NCBI GenBank assembly: GCA_932521035.1
Contig: OW051492.1
Location: 3,782,001-3,846,000 of the forward strand
Reading direction: 5' to 3'
Length of the DNA: 64,000 nt
From: Oscheius dolichura
Taxonomy: Eukaryota > Nematoda > Chromadorea > Rhabditida > Rhabditidae
Shown: positions 10,701-20,592 of the stretch, piece after piece
Layout: each line of letters begins with the position of its first letter
Numbering within the stretch: the first letter of the stretch is position 1
Notes under the pieces: generated by a model
Told to the model about the DNA's origin: nothing
Databases searched by the model: none
The model's input: the letters and a program-made list of their open reading frames with translations, nothing else
Position numbers and translations under genes: made by a program

Positions 10701-12480
10701 CAGATGAGAGGCAAAGGTACGGAACATATTATGGGCCTTATGTGTCGATTGCGGGGTGGTCTTGTCCTCCTTCACTCTCCATGAAAAAGAATGCAGAGTT
10801 ATTCGAAACGGAGGAGAATGCTGTATTTAATGTAAGAGTATAAACAAATAGGCAAACCGTGGGGAGACGACGGCTGGCTGGGATTGCCCGGATAATGGAA
10901 GGCCAAAAGACATCCTTCTCGTCGCGTCGTTCTTGTCTAGCGGAAGACGAGGGGCATGCTTTGTATACAGTCCAGGAATCATTCTCATGACAGCCAGCAC
11001 TGAGGGCGACGCCCACCTCGGGCATTCTGTCTGGAGGTGGCCTGGGCCGGGTAAGGAGGAAGTGGGCACACCTGTTCGGATGCAGCAGGCCTAATTGAAT
11101 GTCGTCCTATCCACTATGCTGTTTTCTTGTTTTGTATCTGACACATTATTGTGAAGAACTCTTCTGTAAAAAGGGCCAAGGAATCTTCAGATTTGGGAGT
11201 GCCGTTGAGAAGGTTTCCGATGCGAGGACAGCCCTCCGGGGGCGGACAGAGAGGAATATCGTGGGGCAGAGACCCTACTCGAGATCGACGTCCTCTCTGG
11301 AAACAAGGAGATGAGAAGATGAAAACGAGGGCCAAACCGGTGGGCGACGAGGATGCTGTTCGGGGAGATGGTGGCAGTGGACTCCACTACATTATTCTCT
11401 TCAGCATCTTGGACATGTGAAATGGGGTATTCACGTACGAAATCTGTAGCCTGTATGGACACAAAAGACTCCTCACCCACCTATCTACGTCTGCGTCTTT
11501 TCCAGAGACAACATCGAGTGGTGCTCGTCTTCCAATAGGTCGAGGAGACAAGTAGATAAAGGGAGGGGAGTACATTCAAAAGACTGCACATCTCCCTCAT
11601 CCACTTATGGTACCGCGGCCACCACTTCCTATCGGCTTTGGCAGACGACATTGCCGTTGTCTGCCATCGAGGATTCTTACCTAGAATGGGGTTTATTCAA
11701 ATATTACGGAAAAATCACAGAAGTATGTACACAAACCTTGGGAGACATCTGCTAGCTGCATCTTCCTTTTGTGTTATCGGCCATCACGTGAGGCCAAAAG
11801 CTGCCGGGAGACCAGGAGGACGGCGTGCCTTCTATCACTTCTTGCTGTTCCTCGCCTCTCTCCTCGTATCAATCCTGTCAGTAGCTTCTTCCTGAAATAT
11901 CTGACTGTCTCGTTCCCAGAAAGAACCCTATCTTCTCCGAAGAGAAGCTCGCCGTTTATCGTCAAGGGGATGCGGTGTCAGCAACCGAACTGAAAATAGA
12001 GTATTGCTTTGTGCTAATAAAGGATCTCATCTTCTTCGGGGATGTCTATGGCAGTTGAAGGCTCCTCCACTTCCATTCAAAGATATCCTTCACATAGCTT
12101 GCGCGTTACAGCGTTGCCTCGTTCTATGAAAAGATCTCATCTTCTTCGAGGTAGTACCAAGGGCATCCGTGATAATTAGAGACTCCTCCAGGCGAACTGA
12201 AGGAGGGGAGAAGAGGCGGCCACCCTGGAAGAGCAGTGTGCTTGGAACACAATAAGGACTCATCGTGGGCAGAAGTAGGAAGAGAAGTGGAGGAGTGACC
12301 ATCAGACACAGCGACACGACAGCCAACCTAAAATCACTGTATTACCATCCTCTCGTGTCCGCCGTACCTTCAGCCAGAGCTCGTCTCTTTCGTCGTCGTC
12401 CCGGCCATCTACCGATCCAGCCTAAACGCGGCGAGATTATCGCGCGAGTAGGAGGCGCGGCGAGTTGGTTAGTTCGGTAA
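7800..12480. other. Region without a recognisable gene; dispersed repeat and weak exon candidates
   Basis: I cannot assign a protein family anywhere here. Several stretches, mainly on the minus strand (for example 9889-9720, 10150-9970, 11025-10840 and 12326-12130), show exon-like blocks with GT and AG edges. Their translations do not join into a protein I recognise and frames are interrupted. A plus-strand block at about 8838-8965 encodes a short cysteine-bearing stretch (FEQLTDDSPSSCHQNLEVCC), reminiscent of the linker of clip-type serine protease homologues but too short to call. A dispersed repeat occupies about 8426-8700. A 16-base motif, GATCTCATCTTCTTCG, occurs near 12025 and again near 12130. 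Confidence 0.4.
8426..8700 (+). repeat. Dispersed repeat, copy 1 (inverse of 46920-47214)
   Basis: The stretch from about 8426 to 8555 matches the reverse complement of about 47099-47214. Shared blocks include GCGGGACCCCTAGTGGCCGG, GACAGAAAATGGCGTTGTGG and GTAAAACAACGTCTCCCGTT. Similarity continues at a lower level to about 8700: CGGCCAATG near 8583 and GTGTGCCACAGCGGT at 8678-8692, both also found in the other copy. No terminal repeats, tRNA-like head or coding frame is evident, so this could be a SINE/MITE-like element or an unrecognised structured RNA. Confidence 0.7.
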
Positions 12481-12640
12481 GGGTTAATTAGGGTGAGCGG
12501 TGAGTTAGTAGGATGAGTGGAGGCGAGTTATGTGAGTTAGGGGGGAGGGGGAGGGTGAGTGGGGTGAGTCGAGGTTAGTAAGGTGAATGAGGGTGAGCGG
12601 GACGAGTGGGGGTGAGTTAGGTGAGAACGCCGGAAACAGC
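12481..12640. repeat. Degenerate GGTGAG(T/C)-type G-rich tract
   Basis: About 160 bases of irregularly repeated GGTGAG, GTGAGTTAG and AGGGTGAGCGG units on the plus strand, with runs of up to six G. Periodicity is loose, so this is a decayed minisatellite or skewed low-complexity tract rather than a clean tandem array. Confidence 0.6.
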
Positions 12641-12816
12641 GCGGGAGAGGACCAATTCGATCCTCTCCTCCGAGACGCGCGCCATACCCAGAAGGGGCCA
12701 GAGGAACGGCGAGGGGGACGCAGGAGCCACGTGGAGAAATGAGCCACCACACCTCACGCCAGTGACCCCAGCCACGGCGAGAGAATAAATTGCTGGAGGA
12801 CGTCCCTATCTGGCTC

Positions 12817-12885
12817 ATTTTTTTGTTTTTTTTTTGTTTTTTTTTGTTTTTTTTTTGTTTTTTTTTTCTTTTCTTTTTTTTCGTG
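12817..12885. repeat. T-rich low-complexity tract
   Basis: A nearly continuous run of T broken by single G residues at about 10-base intervals, then T/C. It creates an open frame of phenylalanines that I do not regard as coding. It is a simple-sequence repeat; on the minus strand it would be an A-rich tail, but no clear element precedes it. Confidence 0.85.
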
Positions 12886-12899
12886 TCCTTCGTGCCCTA

Positions 12900-14510
12900 T
12901 GTGTTGTGGCTTCAATTGTCGGAGCCGGCCTTCCGCTGATCCATGTGATTGTGGTGGTGTCGGTAGAGAATAGGCATCCTCCCCTGTCCTCCTCTTCTTC
13001 TGATTCTTTCGGCTTGTGTTTCTTCTTGTCCGAATTATTTCAATCCATCCTAATTATTGTTGTTCCTGCGTCTTCCACCAAATCTTGGAGCAGCTTCGAA
13101 TACTGGTGTCGGCTGCTTTGGTTCCATTCCTCTTCAGAAAGTTCCAATTACTGTAGGTGTCGTCGTCGCAGTGCCTTCTGGCGAGGTGTGCCTTCGGCCG
13201 TGGCTTCGGTTGTACTGACGACTTTCATCTTCTGGCGATGGCAGTGGGCGTCCTTGTGTCTCCGGTCTTCTGGTCGGCAAAATCCATTTCTTCTTTTCTT
13301 TTGTTTTCTTCTAATGTCCCGGAGACATCGGCTGTCTCATCCCCCGGCCGCCTGGTTAGAGCGCGCAACTTATGGGCCGCCTTCGGGTAGTCTCTGGGAT
13401 GGGGAGGAAAGTCCAGAAAAAGCAGCAAGGAGGCGTCGTCGTGGAAACAGCTGACTGTAGGGAAGATACAGCTACGCGGACGGATGGCCAGGCTTCTCAT
13501 CGGCCAAGGCTGGGCCGGCATCGCCTCATAGACAGGAGACGGGACAGCTACAGAAGGCGAAGATGGCACATCAGATACGGGTCCGGGTTCCAGGGTCAGG
13601 AAGTGACGATCAACCAGATAAAAAGGGTACAGCTGCGTCGACTCCCGTAGAGCCCAAGAGACATAACCCTAACGACAGCTCAATGTCTGCCCGATAACCG
13701 CGCACCTAAGGGACTCGACGGACGCGGAGGAGGCAAGGGAGTGGCGGAGGCGGCGGTGGACTCGTAGGCGAACTTCTTATTTTTCTTTTTTTTTTTTTTT
13801 TGCTTTTTTTAATGTTTTTATATTCTTCCCGCCAGAGGCAGGAACGTCCCATGCAAAAGAAATGAGCCATGGAGGGGCACCTTGAGGCGATCACGGGTGT
13901 GGTGGTTGGCCCTAGGGGCATCTTTTGAATGAGCGATGGCTCCTGCGCGTTCTCCCTCTAATGTTCCCCCGACCCCCTCTAGGTACAAAAAACAAAAGCG
14001 ACCTGATCTGGCAATTTCCCAGACGAGGTGAGGCCGCAGCACACTCCACGAAGGCGCCTCCGTGGAGATGAAGATGTGGAGTCGGCATACTGGAAATGGA
14101 ACAGTTAACAAATGAAAAAAGGGGAAAACTGACCGACTCCACATGGGTGTCCAATTCGCTGGAGTGGCCGGCCAGCTACTGTCCTCACCGCAGCTGGCAC
14201 CCGGTCTGGAGGATGGACACATTGACGGGACGTGGTCGGGGGACACGCCAGGCTGAAATCTGAAATTGGATTGGTTTAAGAGAAGATAGAGAAAGACGAA
14301 CCTGACAGTCCCGTCCCATCCCAGTGCTTGGTAGTCCAAGACATCAGCTGTCCCTCTACTCGCCGGTTCCTCGGGGGCAGAAGATCCCACGGACCCATAG
14401 CAGCGAGCCTAAAGATGATCCCGTACTGACTATTCTTGACAGACAAACCTCGAGTTCGAGAGGAGGGGCCAGCAAAAGCCCAAACTCTGCTTGAGTTACT
14501 TCTCATCAAG
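12900..14510 (-). other. Unresolved gene candidate
   Basis: Minus-strand blocks with good splice edges lie at about 14515-14460, 14421-14326 and 14279-14215, and about 14093 onward. They can be joined in frame (one join is GTCAG|ATTTCAG), giving a peptide that ends at 13818. The predicted peptide matches no family I know and alternative frames are equally open, so the coding call is weak. A second T-rich tract lies at 13780-13805. No feature is evident in the rest. Confidence 0.2.
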
Positions 14511-14926
14511 CGGTGAAGGACGGCCGTTGCCGTCTGCTCTTCACTGGTCTAGCTGGGGGCACTGGTGGCAGGCGCCTGCCTTTCTCTCTTCCCGATTCCC
14601 AAGAGAGGCCAGTCTTCTTACAGTCACGTCTACTGGTACTGTAGCTGAAATTGACAATATACATTCATCTTTATCTATTGCTTAGAGTATTTTGAAGTCA
14701 ACAGTTATAAAACGAAGTCCTGCCCCATTTGTCCCGGTCCTCCCGTAGGTAGAAATTTCTTACCTGGGTTAATGGGAGGATGCGAGTAAGACGTCTGTCA
14801 AGTAGAAGGGACGGCGAGTAGATGGCCATGCAGTAGACTGGGAGGACGAGTAGCTTCAATCTCGGGCCTAAAAAACATTGGTTACCAGAGAACACGAAAA
14901 AATTCCTCACCAATCAGCAGGCCATC

Positions 14927-16154
14927 TCAATCCTCCGCTCGCTGGACAGCGAGCCACTTGGAGGGACGCGCATCAATCCGTCCTCTCTCTCTCTTCTCGG
15001 TGTCAAAGTTGACTTTCAGTGTCAACGGGGCCGCCAGCTGCTTGGCCGACTCGGGCAGCGAGTACCATCTCATCAGAAAGGTGAGCCTGTCGAGCGGCAC
15101 ACCGTCCAGATTCGTCCAGTCCAATTTACACGTCTGTAAATGTTTTCCTCCTCTCCTACCAACACCAATAACTGACCCTATAGAAACTGTAGAAGAAGGC
15201 CTGGGGAATGATGTCCATCGGGTTGACGTAGTCCTTCGGCAGGGTGCTCGTGTTTTTCTTCCTCTCGTTCCACTCCCTGTGGGCCGATCGAATGTAACTG
15301 TACAAGTCCAGCTTCGAGTGTCCATCTGCCGGGTTGACTGCTTCCTTCGCCAGATTCCGGCTGGCTGCACTTCCATTCCGACGGTGCCTCGTCTCCATCA
15401 CATTTCCTTCGATATTTATCCGGACTTCCTTCTTCTTCTCGCCTGGATCCGCCCGGAATCTCACGGCCTCCGCGTTCGATGCCAGCTTTACCATCTGGCA
15501 GATGTCCGGGTGCCAGTGGCTCAGCAGGGCCATCAGTGCCGTCTTGCGGGCCTTCTCCGTGTCAAAGTTGACTTTCAGTGTCAACGGGGCCGCCAGCTGC
15601 TTGGCCGACTCGGGCAGCGAGTACCATCTCATCAGGACCTTCAAGAGGAGACACGTGGGACAGCTGGCCTGATGTTTCCCGAGCAGCTTGACCGCGTCCA
15701 TCTTGTTCTTTCCCTTGGCTCCGAGGATCGACTCGTCCGGGCACTCCAGGGCCAGCTTCATCATCCGGGCAAACGACATGTCGTTCCAGTGGCCTTGTGT
15801 CGTCTTCAGCTTGTCCACCGTGGCGTCCAGTCGCTGTGCCACATTCACCCAGGCGGTGATCGCCGGAGACAGCGCATCGTAGAGGGGAAACTCATTCTTG
15901 GCCGTCTTCTCCAGCGGTCTGAAAGTAGTTTTTACAATGCGAAAAAAGGAAACAGACGTACCAGGAGGAGGATGCTTTTCATCCCTGGGAGGGTAGAGTA
16001 CAACCGTCCTCCACTCCCCTTCTTCTTCGACTGTCTTCCAGTCATCTTCTTGGAGAGGGGCGGGATCAGTCGACACCCTCTCCAGCATTCCCACATCCAC
16101 ATGAGACCACCAGGAGGGCGACGGGGCCAGTCGGCGCCTCTCCTGCCACAGCAA
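14927..16154 (-). CDS. Unrecognised multi-exon protein with an internally duplicated exon segment
   Basis: A coding region running from about 16154 to 14927, probably with further 5' exons. The first block (to about 15960) is acidic and proline-containing. An intron of about 39 nt ends at 15919, where the frame continues through FPLYDALSPAITAWVNVAQRL and a basic, tryptophan-containing stretch to about 15183. A 43-nt intron then leads into a last exon ending at 14927. The last exon repeats residues already present in the middle (MRWYSLPESAKQLAAPLTLK): a 77-bp segment is identical at 15000-15076 and 15559-15635. I do not recognise the family. The identity of the two copies points to a recent duplication or gene conversion. 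A 454-aa open frame on the opposite strand (14958-16322) is its shadow. The 3' end is uncertain, since a further exon-like block with a good GTAAGA donor lies at 14869-14760. Confidence 0.45.
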
Positions 16155-16448
16155 ATACCGCTACGGCACCTGAAATCATCCTCTCTTCATCTCCTTTATA
16201 AAAGTTTCGCTTCAATTCTCCTTTTTGATGTGTTGCTTTCGAAAAGATTGAGTTCGCGCCAGTCGGATCTCCCTTTTAGAATTTCCCTACCTGATGAGTT
16301 CGGCAAGTCGAGCGGCGAGTAGAGAAACGAATCGTCTTGACAAGTTGAGGTGGCAGCGAATAGTCGTCGTAGTGCCGAGTAGAGGAAGAAACCAAGTAGA
16401 AGAAGATCCGAGTAGTAGAAGATGCCGAGTAGTCGTCCTCATAGAGGC

Positions 16449-18783
16449 TCAGAGGCCGCGAGCAGCGCGGAGGCGCCGGCTAACCCGGGACAGGACCTAA
16501 AAGATGGGTTCGATACTGGATTACAGTATGAATTGAAGAATAAAAAGAACGAAACGAACAAGTCCGGCCTTGTAGGACAGCAGCTGTGACGGCGTATAGG
16601 GGCTCTTCCGCAGCAAGGTGGAGATCACAGCCCGGTCTCGTCGGATGGCCGAGATGTGGTCCAGCTGGCTGTAGTTGCCATGTTCGGGGCAGTCGCCGAC
16701 GTACTCCATCTCTTGGTCGATTAGCTCGATAAAGTCCTCGAGGTTTTCCTTAAAATTTATCTTTTTTGAATAATGAAAGTTTAGGCAAACCTCGGCCTCA
16801 TCCGTCGTCATTGGCTGTGGGACGAAGAGAGGAGGAGGAGGGGGACGAACACGGTGGCGGGGCTGGAGAGGACGGCGGCGGGTCGGGGGCTTGTCCCTTC
16901 CATGGTTCAGCGGCATCCTGGGATTCGGTCGACTCCTCTTCGGCTGGATGTCGTCGTCGTCGTCATCGTCGGAGCTGGCAGCTCTCTTCCTCGGTGACGA
17001 TAAAGAGGAAGAAGACGAGCCAGAGGAGGACGAGGAAGGAGAGGAGGCAGACGGGCTTCCTCGCGGCAGAAGGAGGGGCACTCTTCCAGGTGGTGTTACG
17101 GCAAGGGAGGACGTCGAAGAAGAGGCTGAAGTCGACGTCTCCACTGGATCTCTGCTTATCTCCATCTCGTCGTCTTCAGGAGGCAGGTCGGCGCGTCTCC
17201 AGTCGTTGTCGTCGTCGTTGTCGTATTCCTGCATGGGAGCGGGAGGAGCCTGCAAGTACATTTGTTTCATTTTGGCCAAGGTATTTTGTTACTTTAACAT
17301 TTTAAGGAAAAACTTACAGCGAATAGCGACGAGGAGGAGGAGGACAGCTCCAACGGGGAGGGGGGCGCCCTGTCCAGGGACCTATCTTCGGCAGACGGCT
17401 CGGCTGGGCTGAGCTGGATGGCGTCAGAGCTGACCTGTCCCTGTAAAATTATTCATTTATTTCTTGTTTTATTTTGTGTTTTAGATTCTCAAAGGAAAAC
17501 TTACGTCAGATGAGCCAGTAGACAATGGAGAGACGGCCTCGGAACTCGAGGACATCGGCTGCTGGGTGGTGTCCATGGCGGCGGCAGAGGAGGCAGGCGG
17601 GCTCTATAAATTTACTCGGTTATTTCTTCTTTACGTGTTTTTCTGTTTTTTTGCTAATTTAAAATCTGAAGAAAACTTACAGTGGTAGTAGCCGGCTCGT
17701 CGAAGAACTCGTCTCCGAGCATGTTGGCCAGGACGTCGACGTCCATCTCCTCTCCGGACTTCGTGGCAATGTCCACAACAACTTCGGTTGGGGACGGGAC
17801 CTCCTGGACTGAGCCCATGCTCTGTCGACGCTGCACGTTGGAGCGGAAGAAGAAGTACCGGGAGATCGGCCACGGCGTCTCACGCGGAAGGGATTCGTCG
17901 GTGGAGTAGCCGTCGAAGTCCTCCAGGGTGACGAACTGCTCTTCCGGCGACGCAGCAGCAGGCGAAGAGGGCGAGGCCGGGGGGTCGGAGTCTTCCGGAA
18001 TTACACGGTTTTGCGGCTCACCGGAAACCGGAGGGTTTTCCAGGGAAGCACCCACAACCTGACGGGACGAGAGGTGGACGACCAGCTGGAGCTGGTGGCG
18101 GCCACGGAGACGGTTGGCGTCTTCGTCGTCTTCTTGAAGTCGCTGGTTTTGCGGACCAGGAACCGGAGGGTTTTCCGAGGACGCACCCACAACCATGCGG
18201 AGAGAGGGGGGAGCGAAGCGGAACTCCAGGACGTCGCTGCTTCTTCTTCCGGCCATCTCGTCGGTCACACATACACGGTTTTGTGGCTCACCGGAAACCA
18301 GAGGGTTTTGGCCGGACGCACCCACAACCTCCAAGACAGACGAGGGCAGCTGCGGCTGACGGCGGCGGGCATCAGCACCTCCAGCGACGGGGGAGGGCTC
18401 ATCCTCTTGACATACACGGTTTTTAGGATCACCGGAAACCTTCACGGCAGACGAGGGGAGCAGCTGCGGGCGACGGCAGCGGACATCAGCGCCTCCAGTG
18501 GTGGGGGAGGGCTCTTCCTCGTGTCGTTCACGGTCTATCGGGACACCGGCAACCGGAGGGTTTTCAGGGTAACCCACAACCTCTTCGACCAGAGCAGCAG
18601 ACGGGGGCAGCTGCGGAGGCTGCTGAAGACGGCCGTCGTCGTGGTCGGGGCGGTTTCCTCCAGCCGTGGTGGGGGGAGGCGTCCTTCGAACGAACCGTAC
18701 AGAGAGTTGAGGAGGAGGAGGAGAAGCACGTTGGGGCCTACATATATCGCTGAGCCAACCAACGGCCTTCCTCTTGGCGCTTG
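16449..18783 (-). CDS. Large disordered protein with tandem repeats and an acidic, Ser/Pro-rich middle; family unknown
   Basis: At least six exons join in frame. The 5' exon is open from about 18783 and its true start is not visible. It carries about five imperfect repeats containing VVGAS-ENPPVSGEPQNRV, then LEDFDGYSTDESLP. Introns are 60-80 nt, AT-rich and begin GTAAGTTTT, at 17680-17604, 17503-17441, 17318-17252 and 16789-16748. The middle exons are Ser-, Pro- and Asp-rich (SSDDDDDDDIQPKRSRP, with a KRSR nuclear-localisation look). The C-terminal exon has an ordered stretch, ENLEDFIELIDQEMEYVG, followed by a helix-like region and a stop at 16449 after a final 66-nt intron. Composition suggests a nuclear, intrinsically disordered protein, but no known domain is evident. 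The longer introns differ from those of its neighbours. Confidence 0.5.
18010..18600 (-). repeat. About five coding tandem repeats of roughly 130 bp
   Basis: On the plus strand each unit contains a form of ACACGGTTTTGCGGCTCACC, GGAAACCGGAGGGTTTTCC and GCACCCACAACCT. Units start near 18004, 18133, 18271, 18413 and 18528; the last two are more diverged and shorter. They lie inside the 5' exon of the minus-strand disordered-protein gene, keep its frame and encode the ENPPVSGEPQNR-type repeats. Confidence 0.75.
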
Positions 18784-20592
18784 AAAAAAAATTCCTTAAA
18801 ATTGAGTATTATTAGATAAGAAAAAGTATAATAGTAACTCGATAAAACACTCTTTGGCTCTTCCTTTGCTTGTGGGTGCATTGTCATTTTGTTGGCATTT
18901 AGTCCCTGGGCGCGTTGCGGTCATTTATTTCTCTCGAGCTGAGAAAGCTGGTTTATATTTATTTCTTGGCAAATAAAAGATTAGTTATCTTTATATTTGT
19001 TAATTTTAAAAGTTTCAGCATTATAATGGACAAAAGAAAAAAGAAGACAACTGTTATAATGCTTGGAATGATCATCTTCAATGGAAAAGATGAAAGATAG
19101 AGAGAAAAGAAAAAAGATACAATAAAATGTAAATGAGAATTTTTTTGTATGGCTTCAGCAAAGGAGACTTCACTTTATTCTTTTCATTAGCGTTTACTTA
19201 TTGTTTGTATATTATAACTTTCAATTTCAGGTTTTCATTCCAGTTTTATCCATCAGTTTGGTTCGGCAATGCGCCAAACAGGTTTGCATTTCTTTCTTTT
19301 TAGAGAACTATTCAACTTGGATGACGGAAACCGTTGAAGTCCAAAAATTCGCTTTCGTGGTTCTTTATTCCCTTGTATTCACCATGTTTCTACCGTTTTC
19401 ATATTGTTGCCATGTTCAAAAAGATTTTATTTTAGTATAGTTTATGGCAACTGGACGAATGAGAAAAATTCAAACTGATTCTGTAAGGTTTTTTGCCTGA
19501 GGTTTGAAGAATCACAAGATGCGTTTTACACGACTCGATAAAATTTCAAATATATAGCTGAACGTTCATTTTTTTAATTGGTAGTAACTGAAGTTATCCG
19601 AACATTTTGGACGGTTGGTTTGTGGCCACTCAAGTTGAATAGTTGCTTTTTATGGAAATATATCATTCTGTCATTTCGATTTACTTCCTCTTTGCGTTCT
19701 GTTGTTTCTAATAATTTGATTTCAGTATAGCTTCATTTTCTGTTAAAAATTCCGTCATTTTCAATTGTTCAATAATTCTTCAATCAATGGACCAGTCTAT
19801 TCAACAAGGAAAAAATGTCATAGGTATGTTTTCCATATATTTTCGTTTAGGTAAAGGAAAAACCTAGTCCACTTTCAAATGGATGTTTTTATAGAGTATG
19901 AATTGGTCGCTCGAAAAGGAACAAGAGGAAAATTTGACTAAGGGTGTATTAGACGAATTCCAGCTGATGTATCGAACTGCGATGAAAACTGCGACATTTC
20001 CCTTCACTTTTTAGTGCATGCAAAAGTTTCTTCAAAAAGATATTTTTTCAACGAACAAAGCGAAAGAAAAAGTTTTGTAAGTAAAAAACCTCATGAATTA
20101 AAAAGTTAGGAAGTCGCAGATTTTCCTTGAAATTCTAATTGCCAATGCGCCCAGCTGCAGTTGAAGAGCCAAAGGTATGTTTCTAAAGAAGAGAAAAAAA
20201 AGAAAACAACGTACTTTAAAGAATCCATAGTTTTTCTGAACCGATTTTCGGTATTTTTTGGTAATTACACCCCCCTAACATGTTAGAATCTATTGAACCT
20301 GGCTAAACCAAATTTCTGCCTTCCTGAAAAGTTAAGTGAAAGACGGTCGAAAACAAGTTATAACATATCCTTGGATATTTGTACCCTTTCCAAGAAGGTC
20401 ATCTTCCCCATCCTCGTTTAGTGGAATGGAACCAAAAACGGAAGGACATTGTTAAAAAGTGGTGCAGAATGAGAGAAAGAAATGATCTCAAACGTAATTG
20501 CCACTGAAAGGAAGACGAGCACAAGGGCATGATTAAAATCACACATGGTAGGTAAAAGAAACGAGAAATAAAACAATAGATGTCAAAACTTT
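18784..20592. other. AT-rich spacer
   Basis: No gene is recognised. The sequence switches from GC-rich to strongly AT-rich at about 18785. A short plus-strand exon-like series at about 19789-20080, starting ATGGACCAGTCTATTC with GTATGT and GTAAGT donors, might encode a small protein, but its frames do not join convincingly. The last part is the presumed 3' UTR of the phosphatase gene. Confidence 0.4.

Noticed and set aside
12481-12640. Telomere-like repeat (nematode TTAGGC)
   Set aside because: Only scattered GTTAGG-like pieces occur; there is no regular TTAGGC array.
12834-13454. A 206-codon plus-strand frame beginning with phenylalanines
   Set aside because: It arises from the T-rich tract and continues into sequence with no domain or splice structure.
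14958-16322. A 454-codon open frame on the plus strand
   Set aside because: It is antisense to the better-supported minus-strand gene, spans its introns, and has a low-complexity, Arg/Leu/Pro-rich translation without family resemblance.
18011-18784. A 257-codon plus-strand open frame over the tandem repeats
   Set aside because: The minus strand has the longer frame and proper splice sites linking to further exons; the plus frame is its shadow in GC-rich repeats.
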